A stretch of DNA of 16,922 nt from an uncultured Rubrivivax sp. (GCA_937975735.1 CALJUI010000011.1:1-16922), one strand, 5' to 3'. Counted from the stretch's first letter, positions 1-7,550 are shown. Notes: generated from the letters alone by a model not told the origin. Translations and numbers: made by a program.

Positions 1-349
1 CCAGTACGACCGCCGGATCTGGCCCGAGATGCGCGAGGCGATCGCCGCCATCCTGCGCGGCCGCTCGCGCGACGACTGGTGCGCCGAGTTCGAGGGCGGC
101 GACGCCTGCGTGGCGCCGGTGCTGTCCATCGACGAGGCGCCGGCGCATGCGCACGCGAGGGCGCGCGGGACCTTCGTCGACGTCGACGGCGTCGTGCAGC
201 CGGCGCCGGCACCGCGCTTCGACCGCACGCCGGCGGAATCGCCGCGGCCGGCGCCCTCGCTCGGCGCGCACACCGACGCCGTGCTCGCCGAGGCCGGGTT
301 CGCGGCGGAGCAGATCGCCGCCTTGCGCGCCGAGGGGGTGGCGCGATGA
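1..349 (+). CDS. Family III CoA-transferase (CaiB/BaiF, alpha-methylacyl-CoA racemase-like), C-terminal end only
   Basis: The reading frame is open from the left edge (first full codon at 2) to the TGA at 347-349, about 115 residues, so the start and most of the protein lie outside the window. The end matches the C-terminal part of CaiB/BaiF proteins of the alpha-methylacyl-CoA racemase type: a DDWCAEFEGGDACVAPVLS stretch, then EAPAHAHARARGTF, then the VDGVVQPAPAPRF segment, all typical of this family in Proteobacteria. These enzymes move CoA between carboxylic acids or epimerise 2-methylacyl-CoA in fatty or branched acid breakdown; they are cytosolic. The catalytic Asp sits in the missing N-terminal part. 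The stop overlaps the next start as ATGA (346-349), so the two genes are probably translationally coupled. Assignment to the superfamily is firm; racemase versus transferase cannot be settled from this end. Confidence 0.85.
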   Translation, partial: QYDRRIWPEMREAIAAILRGRSRDDWCAEFEGGDACVAPVLSIDEAPAHAHARARGTFVDVDGVVQPAPAPRFDRTPAESPRPAPSLGAHTDAVLAEAGFAAEQIAALRAEGVAR

Positions 350-2007
350 GCCACGTCACGCCGGACGATGCGCGCCGCGCCGCGTCGCTGATGCTGCTGC
401 GCGACGGCGACGCCGGGCTCGAGGTGCTGATGCTGCGCCGCGCCGAGCGCGACGGCGACCTGCGCAGCGGGGCCTGCGTCTTCCCAGGCGGCGTGCTCGA
501 CCCCGCCGACCGCGAGGCGCACGCTTTCTGCGTCGGCCCCGACGACCGCAGCGCGAGCGCCCGGCTCGGCCTGCCCGAGGGCGGGCTCGACTACCTGATC
601 GCCGCGGTGCGCGAGTCCTTCGAGGAGGTCGGCCTGCTGCTCGCGCTCGACGCCGCCGGCGCGCCGTTCGACGTTGCGCGCCACGCCGAGGCATTGCATC
701 CCTGGCGCGACCGGCTGCAGGCCGGCGAGGCGTCGATGGCGGCGCTGTGCCGCGCCTTCGACCTGCGTCTGGACCTGCGCGGGCTGCGCTACTTCAGCCA
801 CTGGCTGACGCCGCCGGGGCTGCCCAAGCGCTTCGACACGCGCTTCTTCGTCGTGCCGGCACCGGCCGGGCAGGTCGCGCGCGCCGACCTCGGCGAGGCG
901 GTCGAACTGATGTGGACGACGCCGCGCGCGGCGCTCGACAAGGCGGCCGAGTACAAGCTGCTGCCGGTGACCCGCCGCACCTTGATGGAACTGTCGGCCT
1001 TCGACGCCGCGGCGGCGGTGCATGGGCATGCCGAGAGGCGCACCGAGGTGCCGCTGGTGATGCCGCGCCGGGCACGGACCCGCCGCGGGCCGCAGATCGT
1101 GCTGCCGGACGAGCATGCCTACGCGGAGATCGCCCGGCTCGACCCCGACGGCAGCCGGCCCGCATCGGCCGAGATCGTCGCCGGCGTCGCGGTGCGGCTT
1201 TCGCCACGCATCGTGCGCGTCACGGCGCCCAATCCGGGCGTGATGACCGGGCCGGGCACGAACAGCTACCTGGTCGGCGACCCCGACGCCCGCGAGTGGG
1301 CGCTGATCGACCCCGGCCCGCGCGATGACGAGCATCTGCGGGCGATCCTGGCCGCCGCGCCGGGTCCGATCACCCGCATCCTCGTGACGCACACCCACGT
1401 CGACCACTCGCCCGGCGCCGCCGCGCTGGCGCAGGCCACCGGCGCCGCGCTGATCGGCAGGCCGGCGCCCGCCGGCTCGAGCCAGGATCGGAGCTTCAGG
1501 CCGCAGCACCAGCCGGTGCATGGCGACCGGTTGGCCATCGGCGAAGACACCACGCTGCGCGTGCTGCACACGCCGGGCCACGCGTCCAACCACCTGTGCT
1601 ATCTGCTCGAGCAGGAGAAGACGCTGTTCACCGGCGACCAGGTGATGCAGGGCTCGACGGTGGTGATCAACCCGCCCGACGGCGACATGGGCGCCTACCT
1701 GCGCGCGCTCGAAGCGCTGCTCGGCGAGGACCTGGAATGGCTGGCCCCCGGGCACGGCTTCCTCGTCGCCCGGCCACACGAGGTGCTGCGCGCGCTGATC
1801 CGCCACCGCCTCAAGCGCGAGGCCCTGGTGCTGCAGGCGCTGCGTGCCCACGGGCCGGCGAGCGCCGCCGCGCTGGTGCCGGCGGTCTACGTCGACGTGC
1901 CGGCGGCGCGCCATCCGATCGCCGAGCGATCGCTGCTGGCGCACCTGCTCAAATTGCGCGACGACGGCGCGGCCGCCGAGGCGGGCGGCGTCTGGTCAGC
2001 GCGATGA
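346..2007 (+). CDS. Nudix hydrolase (NUDT19/CoA diphosphatase-like) fused to a metallo-beta-lactamase fold hydrolase
   Basis: A 553-residue two-domain protein. The N-terminal half is a Nudix domain: FPGGVLD starts at residue 46 and the catalytic RESFEEVG is at 89-96. The gap between them is about 26 residues longer than in a standard Nudix box, as in the NUDT19/CoA-diphosphatase branch. From about residue 285 comes a metallo-beta-lactamase fold with the zinc ligand motif HTHVDH (H349, H351, D353, H354), HTPGH (H412), TGD (D431) and a final APGHG (H470), close to the LACTB2/glyoxalase II-like group, followed by a winged-helix-like tail. No signal peptide or membrane segment is seen, so it should be cytosolic. 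The ATG at 346 is supported by a GAGGGGG stretch about 7 bases upstream and by the ATGA overlap with the CoA-transferase gene. That neighbour suggests work on CoA or acyl-CoA, which is inference. Its 3' end overlaps the oppositely directed bpt by 12 bases. Confidence 0.88.
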   Translation: MSHVTPDDARRAASLMLLRDGDAGLEVLMLRRAERDGDLRSGACVFPGGVLDPADREAHAFCVGPDDRSASARLGLPEGGLDYLIAAVRESFEEVGLLLALDAAGAPFDVARHAEALHPWRDRLQAGEASMAALCRAFDLRLDLRGLRYFSHWLTPPGLPKRFDTRFFVVPAPAGQVARADLGEAVELMWTTPRAALDKAAEYKLLPVTRRTLMELSAFDAAAAVHGHAERRTEVPLVMPRRARTRRGPQIVLPDEHAYAEIARLDPDGSRPASAEIVAGVAVRLSPRIVRVTAPNPGVMTGPGTNSYLVGDPDAREWALIDPGPRDDEHLRAILAAAPGPITRILVTHTHVDHSPGAAALAQATGAALIGRPAPAGSSQDRSFRPQHQPVHGDRLAIGEDTTLRVLHTPGHASNHLCYLLEQEKTLFTGDQVMQGSTVVINPPDGDMGAYLRALEALLGEDLEWLAPGHGFLVARPHEVLRALIRHRLKREALVLQALRAHGPASAAALVPAVYVDVPAARHPIAERSLLAHLLKLRDDGAAAEAGGVWSAR

Positions 2008-2745
2008 GGCGTCCGCGTCGCGCCAGCGACCGTCGATGAGCATCTGCTGCGGCCGGAACTGCGCCTTGTATGCCATCTTCGGGCTCTCGCGGATCCAGTA
2101 GCCCAGGTACAGGTGCGGCAGTTTGAGCAGCTTGGTCTGCTCGATCTGCCACAGCACGCTGTAGGTGCCGTAGCTGTTCCCGGGCGACGGGTCGTAGAAG
2201 GTGTAGACGGCCGAGATGCCGTCGTTGAGCACGTCGACGATGGCGACCATGCGCAGTTCGCCGGCGCTGCCGTCGCCGGTCGGCTCGCGGAACTCGACCA
2301 GCCGCGAATTGACGCGGCTCTGCAGCAGGAACTGGGTGTACTGGTCGACGCTGTCCTGGTCCATGCCGCCGCCGCTGTGGCGGCCGGCCTGGTAGCGCAG
2401 GTAGAGCTGGTAGTGCTCGGGCACGAAGCACAGCCGCAGCACGCGGGCCTGCAGGGCCCCGTGGGCGCGCATCGCGCGGCGCTGGCTTCGACTGGCGCGG
2501 AAGCGGTCCACCGGCACGCGCACCGGCACGCAGGCGCGGCACCCGTCGCAGTAGGGCCGGTAGGTGAACATGCCGCTGCGGCGGAAGCCGCTCGCGACGA
2601 GGCCGGAGTACGCGTCGGCGTGGATCAGGTGGCTGGGGGTGGCGACCTGCGAGCGCGCCAGCCGCCCGGGCAGGTAGCTGCACGGGTAGGGCGCCGTCGC
2701 ATAGAACTGCAACGACGAGAGCGGAAGCTCTTTCGGATGCGTCAC
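1996..2745 (-). CDS. bpt: Aspartate/glutamate leucyltransferase (bacterial arginyltransferase-type, Bpt)
   Basis: A 249-residue protein of the Bpt/ATE family, normal in length. The bacterial enzyme moves Leu from Leu-tRNA to proteins with N-terminal Asp or Glu, which sends them to ClpS/ClpAP. Family marks seen: LQFYATAPYPCSYLPGR near the start (C22), YRPYCDGCRACVPVRV (C66, C69, C72), and the late YLGYWI and KMAYKAQFRP segments. I chose the GTG at 2745: it gives the usual THPKELPL-type N-terminus and has GAAGG 7 bases upstream. A second GTG at 2778 overlaps the aat stop as GTGA and would add 11 residues, but matches the family less well. It lies 29 bases after aat, and the two are neighbours in many betaproteobacteria. 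pyrD, which often follows there, is not present; instead the gene runs tail to tail into the Nudix-MBL gene. Product assignment is firm; the exact start less so. Confidence 0.95.
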   Translation of the reverse strand: MTHPKELPLSSLQFYATAPYPCSYLPGRLARSQVATPSHLIHADAYSGLVASGFRRSGMFTYRPYCDGCRACVPVRVPVDRFRASRSQRRAMRAHGALQARVLRLCFVPEHYQLYLRYQAGRHSGGGMDQDSVDQYTQFLLQSRVNSRLVEFREPTGDGSAGELRMVAIVDVLNDGISAVYTFYDPSPGNSYGTYSVLWQIEQTKLLKLPHLYLGYWIRESPKMAYKAQFRPQQMLIDGRWRDADASSR

Positions 2746-2774
2746 ATGAGAACCTTCGCGGGCCTGTTGCGCTG

Positions 2775-3509
2775 TCACGCCGGCTCGACGCGGAGCGCGG
2801 CCCAATGCGACGGATCATAGGTCCAATCGATGGGGTCGGCGGCCCCCAGGGTAAGGGCCAGGTGGCGCTCGAAGTCGGCGCGGGCGATCTCGCGCGCGCC
2901 GAACGAGGCCAGGTGGCCGGTGTGCTGCTGGCAGTCGATCAACGCCACGCCGCGCGCGCGGCAGGCGGCGACCAGCGCGACCAGCGCGATCTTGGACGCG
3001 TCGGTGCGGTGCGCGAACATCGATTCGCCGAACACCATGCGGCCGATCGACACGAAGTACAGGCCACCGACGAGCCGGCCGTCGACCCAGGTCTCGACGC
3101 TGTGGGTGCGGCCCGCCCGGTGCCAGGCGACGTAGGCCTCGACCATCGCCGGCACGATCCAGGTGCCGTCCTGGCCGTCGCGCGGCGTGGCGGCGCAGGC
3201 CTCGATCACCGCGCGGAAGGCGCTGTCGACGCGGATCTCGCAGCCCGGGGTGTGCAGGAAGCGGCGCAGTGTCTTGCGCAGCGAACGGCTGAGCCGGAAC
3301 CGCTCGACCGGCAGCACCATGCGCGGGTCGGGGCTCCACCACAGCACCGGCTGGCCGGCGCTGAACCAGGGGAACAGGCCCTTTCGGTACGCCTCTTCCA
3401 ACCGGTCGGGCGTCAGCCGGCCGCCGATCGCGACGAGGCCGGGGGCGTCCGGGTCGCCCGGCGTCCCGGCGCGCGGCAGCGGCGTGTGGTCGTCGATCCA
3501 GGGGATCAT
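2775..3509 (-). CDS. aat: Leucyl/phenylalanyl-tRNA--protein transferase
   Basis: A 244-residue Aat protein of usual size. It adds Leu or Phe from charged tRNA to proteins with N-terminal Arg or Lys, making primary N-degrons for ClpS/ClpAP in the cytosol. Marks seen in order: GLFPWFSAGQPVLWWSPDPR in the N-terminal third, TWIVPAMVEAYVAWHRAG, HSVETW, GGLY followed by VFGESMF, DASKIAL, and IDCQQHTGHLASFGA. The start ATG at 3509 overlaps the stop of the prolyl oligopeptidase gene (ATGA, 3506-3509), and no clear Shine-Dalgarno sequence is visible, so translation is probably coupled. The same frame stays open far upstream inside the peptidase gene, but that extension is Arg-rich and out of frame with the peptidase, so it is not coding. 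Substrate specificity is taken from the family. Confidence 0.97.
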   Translation of the reverse strand: MIPWIDDHTPLPRAGTPGDPDAPGLVAIGGRLTPDRLEEAYRKGLFPWFSAGQPVLWWSPDPRMVLPVERFRLSRSLRKTLRRFLHTPGCEIRVDSAFRAVIEACAATPRDGQDGTWIVPAMVEAYVAWHRAGRTHSVETWVDGRLVGGLYFVSIGRMVFGESMFAHRTDASKIALVALVAACRARGVALIDCQQHTGHLASFGAREIARADFERHLALTLGAADPIDWTYDPSHWAALRVEPA

Positions 3510-5572
3510 CGCGCCGAGGCGCCGGGCCCGAGCTCGCGCCAGAGGAAGGCGAACTCGAGCGCCAATTTGTCGGCGAGTTGCGCGTTGTCGGCGGCGCCGC
3601 CGTGCCCGCCCTCGATGTTCTCGACGTAAAGCACGCGATGGCCCTGCGCGATCATGCGCGCGGCCATCTTGCGCGCGTGGCCCGGGTGCACGCGGTCGTC
3701 GCGGGTGCTGGTGGTGAACAGCACCGGCGGCATCGCGCGATCGGCGCGGACGTTCTGGTAGGGGCTGTAGCGGCCGATCCAGTCCCAGTCCTCGGCCCGG
3801 TCGGGGTCGCCGTACTCGGCCATCCACGACGCGCCGGCGAGCAGCCGGTGGTAGCGTCGCATGTCGAGCAGCGGCACCTTGCACACGACGGCGCCGAAGA
3901 GCTCGGGCCGCTGCACCATCACCGCGCCGACGAGCAGGCCGCCGTTGCTGCCGCCCTGGATGCCCAGCCGTGCCGGGCGCGTGATGCCGCGCTCGAGCAG
4001 CGCCTCGGCGACCGCGACGAAGTCGTCGTAGCTGCGCTGCTTGTTCGCGCCGGTCGCCGCCTGGTGCCAGGCCGGCCCGAATTCGCCGCCGCCGCGCAGG
4101 TTGGCCAGCACGTAGACGCCGCCGCGCTCGAGCCAGGCGCTGCCGATCGCGGCCGAATACGCCGGGCGCATCGAGACCTCGAAGCCGCCATAGCCGTACA
4201 GCAGGGTCGGCCGGTCGCCGTCGACCGCTGCGGCGGCCGGCCAGACGACGAAGTAGGGCACCGACGTGCCGTCGCGCGAGGTCGCGAAACCCTGCTCGAC
4301 GCGCATGCCGGTGCCGTCGAAGTGGGCCGGCCGTGATTTGAGGACCTCGAACCGATTCCCCCCGATGCGGCCGAGCATCAGCGAGTCCGGCGTCAGGAAG
4401 TCGGTGTACTGGACCAGCATCGACTCGGCGAGCGGATCGTCGGGCTCGAGCGGATCGTGCAGCGCCTGCACCGCCAGCGTGCCGGGGTGCGGGGCGTCGA
4501 CCGGACGGATCGTCCAGCCGTCGGCGCCCGGGTGCGCCTCCTCGATGCGGCTCGCGACCTGGTCGAGCACGGTCAGCAGCGCGGTCGTGCGCGTGAACGC
4601 CAGCCCGGCGAGCGAGCGCGTGGCGGTCGGCGTGAACACCGCTCGCCAGTCGGCCCGTCCGGCGACGAAGTCGTCGGCGCCGGCGGCGAGCAGACTGCCG
4701 CGCGGGAAGTGGCGACCGCCGATCGACCAGTCGCTGCGCAGCTCGAGCAGCGCATGCGCGCGCCAAAGGGTCAGTGTCGCGTCGTCGGGCTTGGCCAGTG
4801 GCCGCAGCTGGTCGTGGTCGAGCAGCACGACCCGGTCGGTGTAGAAGTCCGGGTTGCGGCCGAAGGTGGTGCGTTCGTGGCCGGGCGTGTGGTCGACCGC
4901 GGCCCAGACGCTGACGTCGGCGGTCCGGCCCTCGAAGACGGCTTCCGCCTGCGCCAGCGGCTGGCCGCGGCGCCAGCGCTTGATGACCCGCGGATAGCCC
5001 GAGTCGGTCAGCGAGCCCGGGCCGAAGTCGGTGCCGACGTAGAGCGTGTCCGGGTCGGCCCAGGTGACCCGCGTCTTCGCCTCCGGCAGTGCGAAGCCGC
5101 CGTCGACGAATCGGCCCGCCTCGACGTCGAACTCGCGCACGACGGTGGCGTCGGCGCCGCCGCGCGACAGTGCGACGAGGCATCGGCGGACGCCGGGACC
5201 GAGGCACTCGGCGCCGGCCCAGACCCAGTTCTCGCCCTCGGCGTCGGCGAGCGCGTCGAGGTCGAGCAGGATGGCCCAGTCGGGCTCGTCGCGCCGGTAC
5301 TCGGTCATCGTCGTGCGGCGCCACAGGCCGCGCGGGTGTTCGGCGTCGCGCCAGAAGTTGTAGAGCCAGTCGCCGCGGCGCACGACCTGCGGGATCTGCT
5401 GGCGCGAGTCGAGGATGTCGCGCAGCCGGCGTCGGCTCGCCTCGAAGCCGGGCTCGGCTTCGAGCACCGCGCGCGATTCGACGTTGCGCGCGCGCACCCA
5501 GTCCAGCGCCCGGTCGCCGTCGACGTCCTCGAGCCAGAGGTAGGGGTCGTCGGTCGTCGCCGCAGTGCTCAT
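3506..5572 (-). CDS. Prolyl oligopeptidase family serine peptidase (S9)
   Basis: A 688-residue S9 peptidase with the usual two parts: an N-terminal beta-propeller (about residues 1-415, opening with DDPYLWLEDVDGDRALDWV) and a C-terminal alpha/beta hydrolase (about 420-688). The nucleophile is S542 in QGGSNGGLL. The acid lies in TRDDRVHPGH (D625 or D626) and the base is H657 in EGGHGG. YGYGGF and LRGGGEFGPAWH, both typical of the S9A group, come before the nucleophile. There is no signal peptide, so it should cut short Pro-containing peptides in the cytosol; the substrate is inferred from the family. The ATG at 5572 overlaps the yaeQ stop (ATGA), and its own stop overlaps the aat start, so it sits in the middle of a coupled run. 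An upstream in-frame ATG at 5776 would add an Arg/Ala-rich tail inside yaeQ and is rejected. Confidence 0.93.
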   Translation of the reverse strand: MSTAATTDDPYLWLEDVDGDRALDWVRARNVESRAVLEAEPGFEASRRRLRDILDSRQQIPQVVRRGDWLYNFWRDAEHPRGLWRRTTMTEYRRDEPDWAILLDLDALADAEGENWVWAGAECLGPGVRRCLVALSRGGADATVVREFDVEAGRFVDGGFALPEAKTRVTWADPDTLYVGTDFGPGSLTDSGYPRVIKRWRRGQPLAQAEAVFEGRTADVSVWAAVDHTPGHERTTFGRNPDFYTDRVVLLDHDQLRPLAKPDDATLTLWRAHALLELRSDWSIGGRHFPRGSLLAAGADDFVAGRADWRAVFTPTATRSLAGLAFTRTTALLTVLDQVASRIEEAHPGADGWTIRPVDAPHPGTLAVQALHDPLEPDDPLAESMLVQYTDFLTPDSLMLGRIGGNRFEVLKSRPAHFDGTGMRVEQGFATSRDGTSVPYFVVWPAAAAVDGDRPTLLYGYGGFEVSMRPAYSAAIGSAWLERGGVYVLANLRGGGEFGPAWHQAATGANKQRSYDDFVAVAEALLERGITRPARLGIQGGSNGGLLVGAVMVQRPELFGAVVCKVPLLDMRRYHRLLAGASWMAEYGDPDRAEDWDWIGRYSPYQNVRADRAMPPVLFTTSTRDDRVHPGHARKMAARMIAQGHRVLYVENIEGGHGGAADNAQLADKLALEFAFLWRELGPGASAR

Positions 5573-6132
5573 CGGTCGGCGGGCGACATCAGCGCGGCCG
5601 GCACCAGTTCCACCGACGCGGCGCCTTCGCCGATCCAGACGTGGCCGTCCTGCACCGTGCACTGCAGCTGCATCGAGCGCCGCGCGATCGCCGCCAGCGC
5701 CTGGCTCTGCGCATGCGGGATCTGCCACACCGCGAGGTTGCGCAGCCGCGTGAGCTTGTTCCGTATGCCGTTCCACCAGACCGCCACCGCCGGGCCGTAG
5801 CTGTACAGCGTGACGCGGTCGGCGCGGCCGCAGGCGCGGGTCAGCCGACGCTCGTCGGGCTGGCCGACCTCGATCCAGTGGCGCAGGCTGCCGTCCAGGC
5901 CGTGCTGCCAGAGGTCGGGCTCGTCGGTGTCCGACAGGCCACGCGCGAATTGCAGCGCGCCGTCGTGGTCGTCACGCGGGACCTGCAGCGCGAAGGCGAG
6001 CAGGCGCACCATCAGCCGCTCCTCGGTCTCGGATGGATGCAGCGCCAGCGTCAGGCCGTGGTCGGCGTACAGGGCACGGTCCATGTCGGCGATCTGCAGG
6101 TTCGCCTTGTAGATGGTGGCTTTCAGGGCCAT
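5569..6132 (-). CDS. yaeQ: YaeQ family protein
   Basis: A 187-residue protein matching the YaeQ family over its whole length: MALKATIYKANLQIADMDR at the start, HPSETEERLMVRLLAFAL, then DEPDLW (residues 70-75) and WIEVGQPDERRL (86-97), and VWQIPHAQSQAL later. YaeQ structures show a PD-(D/E)XK nuclease-like fold; here D73, E88 and Q91 stand where the active-site residues would be. The biological role is not settled: old reports linked it to suppression of rfaH defects. The start ATG has GGAGG close upstream. It is the first gene of the run that continues with the prolyl oligopeptidase and the two aminoacyl-tRNA-protein transferases, and its stop overlaps the peptidase start by 4 bases. It lies 66 bases after the SRPBCC gene on the same strand, so the transcript could begin even further upstream. 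Confidence 0.93.
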   Translation of the reverse strand: MALKATIYKANLQIADMDRALYADHGLTLALHPSETEERLMVRLLAFALQVPRDDHDGALQFARGLSDTDEPDLWQHGLDGSLRHWIEVGQPDERRLTRACGRADRVTLYSYGPAVAVWWNGIRNKLTRLRNLAVWQIPHAQSQALAAIARRSMQLQCTVQDGHVWIGEGAASVELVPAALMSPADR

Positions 6133-6153
6133 GGGCCTCCAGGAGCGACAGGC

Positions 6154-6170
6154 CGCGGCGGAGCGCCGCG
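6154..6170. repeat. GC-only hairpin between the SRPBCC gene and yaeQ
   Basis: A perfect 7-bp stem CGCGGCG/CGCCGCG (6154-6160 and 6164-6170) encloses a 3-base loop GAG. It lies in the 66-base gap after the SRPBCC stop and before the yaeQ start. No T-run follows on either strand, so it is not a standard intrinsic terminator; it could weaken read-through or be chance in such GC-rich DNA. Confidence 0.35.
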
Positions 6171-6198
6171 CGGGGCCGCCACTGTGCCACAGGGCCCC

Positions 6199-6729
6199 TC
6201 AGGTCTTCTCGGCTTCGGCCTTCAGGTTCGCCAGCCCGGCCTGGAAGTCGGGGCCGACCATGCGGTCCATGAACAGCACGAACCACTTGAAGACCGGGTT
6301 GGTCCCCATGTCGCCGTTCATCGTCCAGGTCACGCGGGTGCCGGCGCCGGCCGGCGCGAGCCGCAGGTCGCCGGTCGAGGTGCTGTCGAACTCCGGGAAG
6401 CGCAGCTCGTAGGCGATGCGCTGCCCAGGCTCGGCGGCGGTGAACTTCATCGAACCGCTGCCTTCGGTCACGCTCTGCCAGGCCCAGCCGGCGCCGTCGC
6501 CGCTCGGCGGTCCGCTGTAGCTCATCGTCATCGCCGGGTCGCGGCGGTTCCATACGGTCCAGCGCTTCCACTCGCGCGGGTCCTCGATCAGGGCGTAGAC
6601 CTTGTCGGCCGGCGCGGCGATCTCGACCGAGCGCTCGACGGTGAAGGTCGACGGCAGCAGCCATCCGCCGATCAGGATCACCGCAGCCAGCGCCAGCACC
6701 AGACCCAGCATCCACTTCAGCAGCCTCAT
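6199..6729 (-). CDS. Membrane-anchored SRPBCC (polyketide cyclase/START-like) family protein
   Basis: A 176-residue protein. Residues about 5-27 form one hydrophobic segment (LLKWMLGLVLALAAVILIGG) that reads as an N-terminal membrane anchor, so the rest probably faces the periplasm. The remainder fits the SRPBCC fold: FTVERSVEIAAPADKVYALI at the first strand and helix, then PREWKRWTVW, a central GAGWAWQSVTEGSGSM, and a long C-terminal helix with the segment after WTMNGDMGTNPVFKWF. Such proteins bind a hydrophobic ligand in a cavity, but nothing here shows which one. The ATG at 6729 has GGAGG 6 bases upstream, a clear reason to prefer it over upstream in-frame starts. It is divergent from the coiled-coil gene at 6861 and precedes yaeQ on the same strand. 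Family is firm, function unknown. Confidence 0.87.
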   Translation of the reverse strand: MRLLKWMLGLVLALAAVILIGGWLLPSTFTVERSVEIAAPADKVYALIEDPREWKRWTVWNRRDPAMTMSYSGPPSGDGAGWAWQSVTEGSGSMKFTAAEPGQRIAYELRFPEFDSTSTGDLRLAPAGAGTRVTWTMNGDMGTNPVFKWFVLFMDRMVGPDFQAGLANLKAEAEKT

Positions 6730-6752
6730 GTCGTCCTCCCGCGGGCATCGAT

Positions 6753-6771
6753 CGTTCAAGCAGTGTGAACG
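6753..6771. promoter_or_regulatory. Small dyad CGTTCA-N7-TGAACG in a divergent intergenic region
   Basis: Perfect 6-base arms (6753-6758 and 6766-6771) with a 7-base spacer lie in the 131-base region between the divergent SRPBCC and coiled-coil genes, 24 bases upstream of the SRPBCC start. The position suits a repressor site, but a short dyad can arise by chance. No convincing -35/-10 pair is visible for either gene. Confidence 0.3.
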
Positions 6772-6860
6772 GGCGGCCACGCCGGGGCAAGGGGGGCGGT
6801 CCGATGGCATCATTCCGGTTTGGCCCGCGCGCCGGGCCGCACCACACGAGGATTCGACCG

Positions 6861-7550
6861 ATGACCAGACTCTCTCATCGCACCGCGGCCGCGCTGTCCG
6901 GGCTCGCCATCGCCGTCGCGCTGCCGGCGGCCTGGGCCCAGGGCTCGCCGAAGTCGCTGGGCAGCGGCGCCGGCTCCGGGCCGATCATGACGCGCGACGA
7001 ACTGCGGACCTGCATGAACCAGCAGACCGAGCTGAACGTGCGCCGCGACAAGCTCGAGGCCGACCGCAAGGCCTTGGAGGCCGATCGCGCGGCCATCGTC
7101 GCCGAGAACGAGGTGCTCAAGGGCCAGCAGGGCAAGTTCCAGCAGGCGCAGGGCAACGTTGCCGAGGTCAACGCGCGCACGCAGGCGCTGAGCGAGCGGG
7201 TCAGCGACTGGAACGCACGCATGCAGCAGTTCGAGAAGGAAAACCGGACCGGCCCCTTCGCCGACCGGCAGCGCCGGCAGCTGATGTCCGAGCGCGCCGA
7301 GCTCGACCGCGAGAACGAGGCACTGAACGCCGCGCGCGGCGGCGTGTCGGGCGCGTCGCCGGAGGAGGTCAAGGCCTACAACGAGCGCGCCGCGGCGCTG
7401 CAGGCCCGCTCGAACGAATGGAACGAGCGCAACAAGCGCCTCGTCGCGGTGTCCGAAAAGCTGGCCGACGACCGCGCCTTCTGGGCGTCGGACTGCGGCA
7501 ACCGCCGCTACCTCGACACCGACGAAGCGGCGATCCGCCAGGGCAAGTGA
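6861..7550 (+). CDS. Exported coiled-coil protein of unknown function
   Basis: A 229-residue protein that I do not recognise by name. Residues 1-26 form a classic Sec signal peptide (MTRLSHR, a hydrophobic core, then PAAWA before Gln27). The body, from about residue 45 to 205, is rich in Glu, Arg, Ala and Gln with many heptad-like stretches (RDKLEADRKALEADRAAIVAEN), so a long coiled coil in the periplasm is likely. Apart from the signal peptide there is no membrane segment. Only two Cys remain in the mature protein, C51 (ELRTCMNQ) and C212 (SDCGNRRYLD), one at each end of the helical part; a disulfide closing a helical hairpin is possible. Similar small CGNRRY-ending proteins seem to occur in related bacteria, from memory only. 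The ATG at 6861 has GAGGA upstream. Its stop overlaps the dcp start (TGATG), so the pair is probably co-translated. Confidence 0.82.
   Translation: MTRLSHRTAAALSGLAIAVALPAAWAQGSPKSLGSGAGSGPIMTRDELRTCMNQQTELNVRRDKLEADRKALEADRAAIVAENEVLKGQQGKFQQAQGNVAEVNARTQALSERVSDWNARMQQFEKENRTGPFADRQRRQLMSERAELDRENEALNAARGGVSGASPEEVKAYNERAAALQARSNEWNERNKRLVAVSEKLADDRAFWASDCGNRRYLDTDEAAIRQGK

Noticed and set aside
3510..5324. aat as the C-terminal part of a longer 849-residue protein
   Set aside because: The upstream part of the frame lies out of frame inside the prolyl oligopeptidase gene, is Arg-rich without motifs, and Aat from 3509 is complete and of usual length.
6154..6170. The CGCGGCG hairpin as an intrinsic terminator after the SRPBCC gene
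   Set aside because: No T-run follows the stem on the minus strand, and GC-only stems arise often by chance here. Kept only as a low-confidence repeat.
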